Notes: a model not told the origin generated them from the letters alone. DNA of 64,000 nucleotides from Fragilariopsis cylindrus CCMP1102 (GCA_900095095.1 FMBT01000347.1:1-64000), one strand, 5' to 3'. Shown: positions 11,231-22,066, numbered from the stretch's first letter. Made by a program: numbers and translations.

Positions 11231-12980
11231 ATGGATCTGCGAGAGATCATGAACAAGAAATTTGAATCGACTAATAATACGGTCGATGGCGAATCTACGT
11301 TGGTGTCAAATGAATCCACCGATGAAAACTTTTCGATAGAGGTTAAATGTAGCAATGTATCATCACCAACCGGTACCGCAAGGAGTGCTTTCCATTTTAA
11401 AGACGAAAATGGACGTCCAAACAGAATGTATGTGATTATAATATCCGTTTTATCTAGTCTACTTGTTCTCGGTATTGGTTATCGGGTAGGTTGGATGATT
11501 GGAAATGGAAACAACGTGGATAATTCCTCTATGAACACAACAATCGCACCAATAGAGAACCCCACAATTGAACCAACGAGTATCAATAGAACATCATCGT
11601 CAACAATTACACCCGCAAGTTCCTTATCATCGTCAACAATTGATACACCGAAGTCCCCGCCTGTTATTGGGTGTCCTACTGATATCAACGCCCTTGCTGG
11701 AGCTTCTATTGCATCAATGGCTTCTGTTGCGTGTTCTACCGTAGCTCCATCTTCTGCTGAAGTATCGGACTGCGCCCATTATTAAACCAGCGATAATTGT
11801 TGAAGCTGAGGCTACCCCTACGTACATACCAGGAAACTTGACTAGACTGCAAAATAATCTCTTACTCTCTGAGGGCTTACAAGCTCGTATCATCGCTGAA
11901 TCAGGAAAATTTGTCCAATACGACGATGGATCTGCTTCTGATACAAAATTTCATACTCTACCTGATGGTGGAGCGACCTTCCCCGATGATAGATGGTGGA
12001 ACCCAGGTGGTTGGATATATGTTAGTAACTCGGAGGCTACGAATGTTGGTGAAGGCGGAGTAGGAGCTATTACTTTTGACCGTAACGGTTTGATCATTCA
12101 TTATAGGATGGTCTTGGAGAACACGTACCTGAATTGTGGTGGTGGACGTACTCCATGGAATACATGGGTAAGCTGCGAAGAGATAGAGTTTACAGGACAG
12201 ATGTACCAAGTTGATCCTACGGGACAGCGAGCACCAGAACTCATGACACTAGGCAGCGCCGGCGGTAGATGGGAATCATTTTCCTATGATATTAGAGACA
12301 AAAATAAGCCGCACTTTTTTTCAACAGAAGATCATAATAAGGGGACAACTCGTCGATTCACGCCCAATGTAACTCACTGGGGAGGCGATGAATGGAAGAT
12401 GCTTCATGAAGAAGGTGTTGTCGACTTTTTATTTGTCAATCCAAATGAAGAGCGTACAGGGGGATCATTTGAATGGGTAGATGATCTTGAAGCCGCGAAG
12501 AACAATGCCAGGTCCTTCTACCCACAATCGGAAGGGATTGATATACAAGATGGGATAATGTATATAGTTTGCAAAAAAATACAACAACTATTTGTTTTTG
12601 ATTTAGATGAAATGACGTACCATAATGTTTCTACAGTGTCTGGTTTGTTTGATGGAGATCCTGATCAAATGCAACGCATCCTTGGACAAGAAGGTGGACT
12701 ACTTTATTTTACTGAGGAAGGTGGAGTAAACGCCGGTGTTCATGCACGAGATGAGCTTGGTAGGTTCTTCACAATTTTTGAAAGCCCAGTTTTTTCTGAC
12801 GAAACAACTGGACTCTCATTCAGTCCCGATGGGAAGCATATGTACTGTGCATTTCAAGTAAATGGAATACTATATGACATAACGCGTTCTGATGGTCTTT
12901 CTTTCGATGCCAAGTCACTAGATGTAAAGTATCATAGTGTATCGAATCGCAGGTTGAATTCTCAATGGATTGGACTGTAG
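11231..12980 (+). CDS. DUF839 / PhoX-like protein with an N-terminal membrane anchor
   Basis: The frame starting at 11231 gives a short cytosolic part, one membrane helix (YVIIISVLSSLLVLGIGY, residues ~66-84) and a Ser/Thr-rich linker, then stops at 11785. The second frame to 12980 carries the DUF839 domain: ASDTKFHTLPDGGATFPDD, GGWIYVSNSEA, NCGGGRTPWNTWVSCEE, HFFSTEDHNKGTTRRFTPN, DGDPDQMQRI and GLSFSPDGKHMYCAFQVNG. Two introns could join them: 11741-11810 (70 nt) or 11762-11810 (49 nt), both GT-AG and both restoring frame; the product is then ~559-566 aa. Otherwise there is a frameshift. PhoX relatives are calcium-dependent phosphatases that release phosphate from organic esters outside the cell, but DUF839 is broad and activity here is not shown. 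The anchor suggests a type II surface protein. Confidence 0.85.
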
Positions 12981-13161
12981 TAAATGAACATGGACACCGA
13001 CATCCTATTTTTTCGTGCAGCTGTGATATATACCACAAACTACACCATTGCGACGAAGGCACTCTAGCTATTTTGCACGCTAGATTTCAGAATTCTATAA
13101 CTGTACACTATTGTATTATATCTACTGAATTTTTCTTATCTTATTCACTATTTATCTATCT

Positions 13162-15633
13162 CTATGCAAATATATGAGCGACTTTCTTCCCGCTATATTT
13201 TTCTACAAGTTCTACTAGTTGGTTGAAGGGCCTTTCAAATGTACACACCAATTCATCATCGAACCTTGTACCATCCATCATATTTGCAACAGCTTTAGCA
13301 AGATAGAAATTCTTCTCTTCGATCGTGTTTTTGTTGACGTGAAGTCGTGTCGATTCGGGGGGTAGTACAAGAGATGCCGTAAAGCGTCTTATTTCGGGGA
13401 ATGGTCCAAGAAAGAAAGGGTAGGAGTGAACTCGGATCAACAATCCATTGACTACACCAAACGTAATGAATCTTCGATGGTCAAATTCCTTGAAAATTTC
13501 GTTCCAATTTATATTTATTGGTGATGACGATGATGGTATCTTACCAGTATTATTATTTTTATGTTCATCTGTCACACCACTCGATCGGTATCGCAAAGAT
13601 TCCAAATAACTTGATTCCATCGGTGAAAAGGCCACGACCTCATTTTCGCTCATGTCGTACTCGGTGAGAGAGTCTTTACGAGTGCTGATAGATCGTTGGT
13701 AGTTTGAAGATAGACCTGATCCACGGTGTACTGGTGCTGTTTTATTATTTAAATTAGGCACTGTCAATGAATGCGGCAATTCAGTAGTTAGGGACAACCA
13801 TAGATCACCGAAGGATAAGTTTCGGTTGCAACCACAATACAGTTCAGCTAGTGCCGCTTTCAAATGTCTACGGTCTTCTAGATGCCGTTGTGCTCCCTCG
13901 AGGAAAGATGCCTGGTCCCGTTCAATTGAACTAGCAGTCATCATGTGACGAAAGTTGGTATTCCGCTGGCTACCACCCCCACCACCAAATAAATTCAAGC
14001 TTCTTGGTGGATATGATGACGATGGAATAGAACCGAGATACGGACTTGTTCCCGATTTCGGACTACCGGCAGTATTGCTCAAGTCACTACTACCACCACC
14101 ACTACTGACAGTCGTAGTCGTCGGGACCGTACGAGGAGGCGGTACCGGCGGCGGGACCAATTGAACGGACTGTTGTTGCGGACGTTTCACTGCGAAGTCC
14201 ATTGCTTCTTGCAATAGTTTATCCTCCCTACCAGTTAGCATAGCAGCGGCTCTTTCGGTGCATTCATATCGATTGGTGTATAGAAACATGTCCACAACAG
14301 ATATGATGCCGTGATGTTTGAGTACCCTCAAACATGCTAGAACCATTTCTAGATCAACTTCCGCTTTAACAGAAATTTGCCGTGCGTTGGTAATCCCATC
14401 GATATGTAAAATGACCCAATTGATGGCCAAGTCCCATTCGTAATATCCCAATTGGAAATCTCTCACCAGTAACACAGGAACTTGGTAGTTACGGACCGGA
14501 GAGGCTGGAGGTTTTGGAGGATGGAACAGTTTCAGATTAAGTGATGTTGATCGATCAAGGAGAAGATTGCATTCCCATCGGGGACTGTTCATTGATATAA
14601 GGACTCGTTCTAAAAGTGGTTGGATGGTACGACGAACCTTGATCGGATCGGATAATATCCCACTCTCAATTTCCATATTTCGAAGAGTCATAGCAAGTTT
14701 GGATATGAGTGGTCGAAATGGTCGTGGATCTGCCGCTCGACGAAGGACCATTCCAATAGAAAAGAGAAGTGAATTTCGTTCGTATTTTTCATTGGTAATT
14801 TGAGTTGGCCTTGTCATAACATGTACGTCATGAGTAGAAAGAGTAATAATTTTTCCTGTCAGTTCTGATCCAGTTATTATATATTCTGAGGTTGAATCAA
14901 AAATTGATTGTCCACCTTCGGGTAGATTCACTTCGTCGTCGGAGGTTACTTCGTCTCCTAAAGTGATTGTATCATCATCACCAACATTGCTTTTCTCTAT
15001 TATACCAACCATACTACTGTCTTCCTCTTCGTGTTGCATGTTATTCGAAGAATGTGACTCCGCTGTCGATGTCGATGATAATTGATGTTGTTCTTGTTCT
15101 TCTTTTGTCGTCCTTTGTTTCGCGGATGAAACAGTTTCTCCAACCGTATTTTTCGAATTTTTGGGACTACTATTAGGAACAACTACACCGTCGTCATCGG
15201 TACAATTAGCTTCAACGTCACCGTTACCATCATCGTCGTCACGTGGGCGTTCCTGGTGCTTACAATTCGACGTGGCGTTCGCGTTATTTTCCTCGACCTT
15301 TAACCTTTCGAATGTTTTTTCTAATATTTCATGAATTTCTGCTGTTGTTGTATTAATATCACGATCTAGAAAGTTTTTAGGGCTTTGATATCGTACTACG
15401 GGGCCTTTTTTAATATCGAATTCTGCGTAAAAAACTGCAAAAACTGGACACTTATCCGGAGATTTGGGTGTCAACCGTAAGGAACTTTTTAGATCAACTA
15501 AACCTCCAATCAACGCATCTGTAGTATTATTACTAGCACTTGTACTTGTTGTGACAACAGGGTCGCGAGAAACAGCAACTCCCGCTGAGACATTTTCCGC
15601 ATTCACCATGATTGATGATTTTCGATTTTCCAA
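13162..15633 (-). CDS. NPRL2: NPRL2-like GATOR1 subunit (nitrogen permease regulator 2)
   Basis: A single-exon protein of 823 aa. The start of the conserved part reads CPVFAVFYAEFDIKKGPVVR, the first strand of the NPR2 longin-like domain. After an acidic Ser/Thr/Asn insert come EYIITGSELTGKIITLSTHD, then ERNSLLFSIGMVL and PLISKLAMTLRNMEIESGIL, then PVLLVRDFQLGYYEWDLAIN, ILHIDGITNARQISVKAEVD and RVLKHHGIISVVDMFLYTNR. The tail ends with RFITFGVVNGLLIRVHSYPF. These follow NPRL2 in order. In yeast and animals it pairs with NPRL3 and DEPDC5 and restrains TORC1 when amino acids or nitrogen are scarce. The usual length is about 380-600 aa; the extra length here is two low-complexity inserts, residues ~105-235 and ~525-690. 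It converges on the DUF839 gene about 180 bp away. Confidence 0.9.
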   Translation of the reverse strand: MENRKSSIMVNAENVSAGVAVSRDPVVTTSTSASNNTTDALIGGLVDLKSSLRLTPKSPDKCPVFAVFYAEFDIKKGPVVRYQSPKNFLDRDINTTTAEIHEILEKTFERLKVEENNANATSNCKHQERPRDDDDGNGDVEANCTDDDGVVVPNSSPKNSKNTVGETVSSAKQRTTKEEQEQHQLSSTSTAESHSSNNMQHEEEDSSMVGIIEKSNVGDDDTITLGDEVTSDDEVNLPEGGQSIFDSTSEYIITGSELTGKIITLSTHDVHVMTRPTQITNEKYERNSLLFSIGMVLRRAADPRPFRPLISKLAMTLRNMEIESGILSDPIKVRRTIQPLLERVLISMNSPRWECNLLLDRSTSLNLKLFHPPKPPASPVRNYQVPVLLVRDFQLGYYEWDLAINWVILHIDGITNARQISVKAEVDLEMVLACLRVLKHHGIISVVDMFLYTNRYECTERAAAMLTGREDKLLQEAMDFAVKRPQQQSVQLVPPPVPPPRTVPTTTTVSSGGGSSDLSNTAGSPKSGTSPYLGSIPSSSYPPRSLNLFGGGGGSQRNTNFRHMMTASSIERDQASFLEGAQRHLEDRRHLKAALAELYCGCNRNLSFGDLWLSLTTELPHSLTVPNLNNKTAPVHRGSGLSSNYQRSISTRKDSLTEYDMSENEVVAFSPMESSYLESLRYRSSGVTDEHKNNNTGKIPSSSSPININWNEIFKEFDHRRFITFGVVNGLLIRVHSYPFFLGPFPEIRRFTASLVLPPESTRLHVNKNTIEEKNFYLAKAVANMMDGTRFDDELVCTFERPFNQLVELVEKYSGKKVAHIFA

Positions 15634-16273
15634 TTATTCTTGATTGATCAGCTAGTGTCGTGTCGAACTATATATTAGTACGTTCTTTCCGTCATACAAT
15701 ACAAGTATTCAATATGCGGTTTATCATCGACATTTGTTTCCGAGGCGCTAAAACTTTTGACGACTACTTATTCGGTTTCTCTATCTAATTTAAAAGGCAA
15801 TAGGCTAAGTTGCTACGTTACGTTCCTTATCATCATCATCGTCAATCTTAGTTTAGATTTGAGATGGAAAAGATACAATAAGATGAAGTGGTTTATCTAA
15901 TATTGTGCGCATACATACCTTTAGTACACTCGACAACATATGTTTGTACTCTTGTCTAGAATCGGGCGACGGACAGAGCAAATATCTATGACACATCTTA
16001 TCTATTTTCACACGATTCACAAGAATTCTTCTTTTAAGTTAGTGGAATCGAAGATTTGAATCGAATGCATAATAGAACGATAACCGATAGCCGATATCTT
16101 TAAAATTAAGCGGCGATGGTATTGTTTATCTTATTACAATTGTACCAAGAAAAGTGCTACAGTAGAGATCAACAAACTATTATTCAATAGATCTGCGTGC
16201 AGTAAATTTGAGTCAGACGAGTCAGAAAGTCGCCCGATCAAAAAGTTTGCTACGATACATACTACATAGTACC
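15634..16273. promoter_or_regulatory. divergent region between NPRL2 and the bestrophin-like gene
   Basis: About 640 bp lie between two start codons on opposite strands. It should hold both promoters. I see no named motif and no gene. Confidence 0.45.
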
Positions 16274-17581
16274 ATGATCGGACAAGTAGTAGTGAAAAAC
16301 AAGAATTCTTATTTCTTAATTGTGGCGCTGTTTGTACTATGTCTATTATTGGAATTTTCGGCATTATCAACTGCCGAAGAGACAACATCGTGGTCTCAAT
16401 CGTCAATGCATCCGATCATACCATCTGTATCTTATCATAATAATAATCCATCATCGACGACGACGACGACGACGACGTCGTCATCAAAACGAATACGTGG
16501 TCAGGATAATGTCGAATCTTTCCTATCTGATCTTGCCGAGCTAGATAGTCTGTCTGGTACAGCTTCTATTTTAACGAAATCGCACTCTAAAAGTGATTCA
16601 TCTTATACAAAATTTTGGACGGTCGATGATTGGAAACTTCATCAACTCAAATCCTTGAGGCGTTATGCTAAACACTTACGGTCATGGTGGAAGTCACCAA
16701 CTTTTATTTCAGTTTTACCGACAGTTGCAATGTCCTTCCTTTGGACATCCATCTGTATTTTTGCTGTCCGGTGTGAACTCGTAAAAGAGTATGTCCAACA
16801 AGCTCCCTTTTCACAATCCATATCTTCTTTTACATCACCGATATCTATCTTACTTGCACTTAAGATTAATCGATCCTTGAATCGGCTATTCGAGGCAAGA
16901 ACTGCGTGGGGTAAGATGATTCGGGTCGCAACCTCATTGGCTGGTATGGCTGTACATTACATCGTACCAGTAGACCCAGAAAAGGGGTTACTGATTGGAC
17001 GATATTTAGCTGCCTTTGGTTGGTGCATGAAGGGGAAATTAAGAGGAGGAGAAGATGACAGTATTGTACTTCGTACGTTGTTACCATTCGATGAGGCTGC
17101 ATGGATGGAATCTTGCAAAAATGGCCCAGATTATACTTCCGGCAGTCCCTCTGCTATAATTTTTCGACTACGTAGTATCATTGCCAGTATGACAAATGAA
17201 AGTTATGAAGGACGGTTTATGTCTGTTGTAGCCTCACAGGTAATGGAAGAACGATTGGGTGAATTAGAACAAACAGTCGAAACATGTAAAAAGATCGTTG
17301 CTTCACCGATACCACCAACTTTTACACGAATGACATCTCGAGTCTTATGTCTATTTCTTTTCTTTTTACCACTGGCATTGGTCAGTTCGGGGATGCAATC
17401 TCCCATTGCTATTTTGGTAATCGTAACTTTTTTGTCGTACATATTTGTTGGTATTGATGAGATAAGTGTCGAGGTCGAGCACCCGTTCCCACTATTGCCA
17501 ATGTTTGCTCTAGCTACTAATCTAAAAAATGGAGTTGCTAATCAATATAAGATGATGAAAGAATTGACCATGGGAATGTAA
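16274..17581 (+). CDS. bestrophin-like anion channel family protein
   Basis: A single exon; the first ATG in frame is 16274 and gives 435 aa (the frame also extends upstream without an ATG). The N-terminus has a hydrophobic signal-like segment (YFLIVALFVLCLLLEFSALS) and a Ser/Thr-rich stretch. The conserved core starts at SPTFISVLPTVAMSFLWTSI and continues with ISILLALKINRSLNRLFEAR and TAWGKMIRVATSLAG, a pattern typical of the bestrophin / UPF0187 family. It goes on to SRVLCLFLFFLPLALVSSG and FLSYIFVGIDEISVEVEHPF, and ends near LPMFALATNLKNGVANQ. Plant relatives are thylakoid chloride channels, and diatom relatives have been placed at pyrenoid thylakoids. Plastid location here is possible from the leader, but there is no clear Ala-Phe motif. 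Channel activity is inferred from family. Confidence 0.85.
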   Translation: MIGQVVVKNKNSYFLIVALFVLCLLLEFSALSTAEETTSWSQSSMHPIIPSVSYHNNNPSSTTTTTTTSSSKRIRGQDNVESFLSDLAELDSLSGTASILTKSHSKSDSSYTKFWTVDDWKLHQLKSLRRYAKHLRSWWKSPTFISVLPTVAMSFLWTSICIFAVRCELVKEYVQQAPFSQSISSFTSPISILLALKINRSLNRLFEARTAWGKMIRVATSLAGMAVHYIVPVDPEKGLLIGRYLAAFGWCMKGKLRGGEDDSIVLRTLLPFDEAAWMESCKNGPDYTSGSPSAIIFRLRSIIASMTNESYEGRFMSVVASQVMEERLGELEQTVETCKKIVASPIPPTFTRMTSRVLCLFLFFLPLALVSSGMQSPIAILVIVTFLSYIFVGIDEISVEVEHPFPLLPMFALATNLKNGVANQYKMMKELTMGM

Positions 17582-17751
17582 GAAGTCTCGAGCTATATTA
17601 ATTGTATCGTTATTTAAGTTATAGAAGCTCGGTGCAATAATTGTACTATACGTACTAAAATTATCTAACTATAGAAATTAAACGATACAGGGAGATGTTT
17701 ATAAAGGTTGGATATCTATATGTATATGTATATGTATATACATGCATACAT

Positions 17752-19125
17752 TCATACAATGTACGATAAATTAGCAGCTTCAAGTGCATGGGCTGCATTT
17801 AGCAACATTTGAGCGGAATTTCGAAGAGCTTGGGCAGCCTTTTTATTCTTCGCTTTTAATGTAACAATTTCCTCGCGATGTTTTTTGTTCTGCTCTTTTA
17901 GTAGGACAGTTTCTCTCTTTTTCTTTGGTGATCTTCGGGTTCCTTCGTCTACGTGTACCTCTGTTCCGCCTCCCCTCATTCTCTTTCCCGATGTGTCCTG
18001 AATTCTAACATCGTCTTCTTCGTCGTTATATTCTTCTTCGTCATCTCCTGAGTAATTCACTCCATCGTCTTGCTCGTCGTTATAGTCTTCTTCATCCCCA
18101 GAGTTATTCACTCCGTCGCCTTGCTCATCGTTATATACTTCTTCGTCGTCGTACTCGCTATCGTTATCTTCCTCCCAGTATCGACCTACATACCCACAAC
18201 GTTTTGATGGCATCTTCTTAAGATCTTCTTTCATTTCTTCCATCCCCTTAAGTAAGCCTTGATCAAACAGGGGAACTACAGCTTTCCCTTCCTTCTTTCT
18301 TTTGTTGAGGAAAGACATTTTTCTTTCGATCCTATTCATTCCTGTTTCATATGTCATCAACTTTGATGGGTATACAAACGAGTAAGCCTCTTTCAGCTCA
18401 TCGAAATATCCGTACCAGTAAACTAGACTCTTTATAGAATCTAAACTGTTCTGATCTTTGGCCTGCTCAAGATAGGACGAGTGTAGATAAAAATATTCAT
18501 ATACGTTTCGTTTCGTTTCGTTTCCAAAGTATAAAGTACGACATAGTTAGTTCTATTCCATAGAAATAAATAAATAATGAAATACAAAGAACAAAGAACA
18601 AAGAACAATACTACTTAGTTGATGGCACGCACGATGTCATGATGTCACGTACTTTGATACACATATCAACCCACTCGTCTCTCAATTTACCAGGCTCTAC
18701 ATCATATGGATTTAATTCCAATATTGGACCAATGTAGTTACCATGCTTACAGAAACCGATTGTCCCAAATCGGTTTTTGATATCTCTCGGAACTAGCTTC
18801 ATGATTTCATCCTTTTCCGCTTGGAGTACATTTTGGACGTTCATGCTTCCTGTTTCGGTTGCTTATCTTTCTCGTTTGTCTCTTCTGAAAGGCGATATTT
18901 TGAACGCTTTCGGTTTCCCTTTCTTCTTTTTGTTCTTATCTCCGTTATAAGAATCATGTATGTTGTGATGTTTATTGATTATTGCATTGATTGATTTGTA
19001 ATGTAATTTGTAAAGAAGATACTAACTTACTTAACTTCTTTGATTTTTGCTCGCGGAAATTCCTCGTGGTCTATATTCAATCCCGCACGAATCATTGAAA
19101 TAAATTCGCTTTTGTCACTCAGTAC
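17752..19125 (-). CDS. PWWP-like domain protein with acidic repeats (gene model incomplete)
   Basis: Several minus-strand pieces fit one gene. A first exon near 19125-19031 reads EFISMIRAGLNIDHEEFPRA and ends at a good GTAAGT donor. A basic stretch follows (18950-18850). From 18844 comes NRFGTIGFCKHGNYIGPILE and NPYDVEPGKLRDEWVDM, then, beyond a likely intron between about 18620 and 18475, SIKSLVYWYGYFDELKEAY and SFVYPSKLMTYETG. The order G-x-IGF.K and YWYG resembles a PWWP-type fold that I loosely associate with diatom proteins. Next is an acidic region with two and a half ~17-aa repeats (DEEVYNDEQGDGVNNSG type), a basic patch, and a C-terminal helix ending at 17752. The frame between the basic stretch and 18844 does not join without an extra splice or a 1-nt change, so it may be damaged. 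Function is unknown; chromatin binding is a guess. Confidence 0.5.
18007..18160 (-). repeat. acidic coding tandem repeat
   Basis: About two and a half imperfect copies of a ~51-nt unit encode alternating EEYNDE and GVNNSG-like blocks within the PWWP-like gene. The repeats stay in frame. Confidence 0.7.
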
Positions 19126-19130
19126 CTATC

Positions 19131-19458
19131 CCCTCTCATACCATGTTAGGTGACCTGAAGCCAAACTAGGCCATGGAGATGGTTCTTATTCTCACAGATT
19201 AATAGTTGAGGCTTTATATATATGAGTTCAATTGAGCCAAAATTGTACCCCACAATTGTCACTATTCTACACATTGATTGGGGACTAACTACTATGCTTG
19301 TAGCTATACTAAACTGAACTGTGCAATCAACAATAATCTTACTAAGTAGTTTGTGTACAAGCAAGCACGCATATATTTCTACAGCAAGGTAAGCTTGAGA
19401 ATTACTCCAAGCATACAGTACCCATTGGTAATACATTGGTAATGGGACCGTTCTAACA
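19131..19458 (-). mobile_element. LTR remnant with adjacent primer-binding site
   Basis: The segment 19144-19458 (315 bp) starts TGTTAGG and ends CTAACA on the plus strand, a perfect 6-bp inverted terminus typical of LTRs. On the minus strand the LTR end is followed directly by TGGTATGAGAG (19143-19133). That is one mismatch from TGGTATCAGAG, the copia primer-binding site complementary to initiator tRNA-Met. So this looks like a 5' LTR plus PBS of a minus-oriented element. No element body follows: coding sequence of the PWWP-like gene begins within 10 bp. No target-site duplication is visible, as expected for a truncated copy. Confidence 0.6.
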
Positions 19459-20263
19459 CTCTATATTCTAATAACAATGAAACAACCAACTTCTAACTAT
19501 GATGTTCAGCATGGGCAGAGTAAATTATGATTGTTTGGTCGATCAAATACTGTTCAATAACTATAAGACAAATTTATTGATTAACTGATCATGATGATGA
19601 GGATGATGATGATGATGATCTCTCATATGTATCGTTGGAAAATACTGTACTACTGTAGTAAGTCGATGAGAATGACTCATACAACTGTAAAACAATAATT
19701 GTTCATTATGTCTTGTCGTGTGCACGACGACATCGTGTAATAAAAGAACACTCATCGCGCATCACGCGGAGCGGGGACTAAAACTATGCCTTACTTCGAA
19801 GTATTTTGTCTTCTAATTCAACAAGGCATAGAGTTTTGGCGGCAGACATAAAAAGAGTGTGGAGAACAACATCGGGCCCAACATATACAGTGTATTGTAA
19901 CAGCGCCTCAACCCACACTAATGCGATTGAATGATTCATTCCTGCCTACATTGAACATTTCATCAACCGACCCATCATTCGTATAGTATTTCTTTACATC
20001 CTCTGTTTACGATCTGCACTGTACGAGTAGTAATCTGTTCCTGATCTCGGCGTCATTAATTAATTGATTACTTTCGAAGCGTTGGAAACGTTTTGTCAAT
20101 ACACCAAGTCCTCTTCCGGTTACTGTACTGTACGTACACGTTCGGGGTATCTCATTTTATTTCCATTTCCATTTCCAAAATACTTTTTCCACTAACAGTA
20201 TTCTGCAAGTAAAGTACTCTGAATGCGAAGAACGATTCAAAAGTAGATAGATAAAATAAAACC
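19459..20263. other. intergenic
   Basis: No gene is supported. A GAT-type trinucleotide repeat lies near 19590-19618. The right part should carry the promoter of the gene at 20264. Confidence 0.4.
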
Positions 20264-21394
20264 ATGAGTAATAACCACAGAAGTACTAGTACACGTAGTA
20301 CTGGTATATCAGGCAACAGCTCCGGGACAACGTTGTCCCGTGAACGTGGTGATAGATTTGTAAAACCTAAATTGACAGCTAAAAAAAGTATGGATTTAGA
20401 ATTCCATTGTGCTGAAGGTGATTTTGATGATAGCGTTGAGTGTGATCTTTCATGTAATAATGACAGCATTGGCAATATTACCAATGGCATTTTTAAAAAT
20501 AAAATGAGCAGTTTTAAAATTAAAAAGGGCGACGAACTTCTGGAGAATACAGCTTCGACTACGGGTAGTACAGGTCACAGTCACAGACATCGATATTGTA
20601 ACAACAGCTTCAACAGAAACAGTAGTAATCATAACAGCAACAGTGATAATAGCGTTGATAAGAGCTGTCATAATATCTTTGATAAGAGCTCTCATAATAG
20701 GTTTGATAAGAGCTGTCATAATAGCTTACATAGTAGAAATCGATCACAAAGAAGCTATGCCCAATACACTTTCGATAATGATTTTGATTCCGATGATGAT
20801 AGTTTCGCTGAGGCTGGTTCCGATTGTGAACCAAATCAAATGTATTTAGATGAAATGTTAGAAGAAATGCATCCAGAACGCATTAATTTACTTGAATACA
20901 GAAAGATAGAACATCAAACACAAGAAGAAGAACAAGATAACGACTACGATGATTCTCATGATCATATCGATGAATCATACAATTCATACAACGAAGATGA
21001 CGACAATACCGATGATGATAATGATTTCTTTGACAATAATAGTGATTCGGATTCTGATTCTCGTAGACTTGATGATGTTGACAATGTTGACAACGTTGAT
21101 CATGGTAAGGATGGTAAGGATGACAACGATAATCGATGGCATAACAGTTCATTAAGAAATAATAGTAGTAAATCTGTGACAAAGACAAAAAAAGAAGAAG
21201 AAGGCAGCGAAGAGGAAGACGAAAATGACGGATTTGATGGTGAAAGTTCATCTACCAGTATTAATATTAAAGAAAAGGAAAAAAGACGGCAACAACAACA
21301 AACGAAACTGAATACTTTTGGCAGCACAACAGCATCAGGTCCAGGGAGACCATTGATGCGGCAGCCAAGTCAAAAGGTAGTCTGGGGAAAATAA
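20264..21394 (+). CDS. Asp/Asn/Ser-rich acidic protein of unknown function
   Basis: A single exon of 376 aa. The N-terminus is Ser/Thr-rich (SNNHRSTSTRSTG). Residues ~125-160 hold imperfect repeats of a 10-residue unit of the form DKSCHNxF, three to four copies. Then comes a very acidic stretch rich in Asp and Asn (for example TDDDNDFFDNNSDSDSDSR), a KKEEEGSEEEDE segment and a basic tail ending PSQKVVWGK. No domain is recognisable; the whole protein is predicted disordered by composition. A short segment around MYLDEMLEEMHPERINLLEY may form a helix. The frame is long and free of stops despite AT richness, which supports a real gene. Function unknown. Confidence 0.65.
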   Translation: MSNNHRSTSTRSTGISGNSSGTTLSRERGDRFVKPKLTAKKSMDLEFHCAEGDFDDSVECDLSCNNDSIGNITNGIFKNKMSSFKIKKGDELLENTASTTGSTGHSHRHRYCNNSFNRNSSNHNSNSDNSVDKSCHNIFDKSSHNRFDKSCHNSLHSRNRSQRSYAQYTFDNDFDSDDDSFAEAGSDCEPNQMYLDEMLEEMHPERINLLEYRKIEHQTQEEEQDNDYDDSHDHIDESYNSYNEDDDNTDDDNDFFDNNSDSDSDSRRLDDVDNVDNVDHGKDGKDDNDNRWHNSSLRNNSSKSVTKTKKEEEGSEEEDENDGFDGESSSTSINIKEKEKRRQQQQTKLNTFGSTTASGPGRPLMRQPSQKVVWGK

Positions 21395-22066
21395 TGATAA
21401 TAGTAATAATTATGATGATATATAAAGCACTAAAATAAATAAGAGAGAAAGAAAACAAAACCGCGAAGTAGTTAGTGGATAGAAAACACAACAACAACAA
21501 TAATAATAATAATAATAATGATATGCCATATTCGATGCAATCATACAATACAATACAATACAATACAATTCAATACGATTAATTTGAAAACATAAAATCT
21601 TATAGAAAGAAAGAAGAACCGATGACAACAATAACTTTGAAATCATCATTACAAAAACACGAAAGAGATTTTTGAAACGATCAATTTTATGGATAACATA
21701 AATATTATACTATATTATATTGTATTGTACTTTAAAGCCGATAAGATTACGAAGAACTTTACTAACTTATTGAGAAACTATCTATATGTTACTGATCTAA
21801 AAGTGTTGTTTCTTCCAAACAAATCTAAATAGTAATTTATAACACTTCTATAAATTTACTCTCATCATATAAAAAACTACAAAATGTACTGATGTATGAT
21901 TTATGTTTATGCATGTTAAAAACTCTCTCTTTGTACGTCGTCGTCTGGATCGTCTTGACGCCAGAAAACTCGAGTAAAACAAAACAACAAATTATTGGGT
22001 TCTGCACAAGTACTAGTATTACTTTTATATTCGAATATTATCTACTAGAGTTCATTCATTACCCAT
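21395..22066. other. AT-rich intergenic with simple repeats
   Basis: No gene. Simple repeats include (AAT)n at about 21500-21519 and (ATACA)n at 21543-21570. It separates a plus-strand and a minus-strand gene, so it holds two 3' ends. Confidence 0.5.

Noticed and set aside
19268-19300. TTGGGGACTAAC similarity to the start of the LTR at 1593
   Set aside because: Only about a dozen bases match and they lie inside, not at the end of, the 315-bp segment; likely chance.
20450-21251. Several long frames on both strands around the acidic gene
   Set aside because: They are shadows of Asp/Asn/Ser-rich repeats of the gene at 20264-21394.
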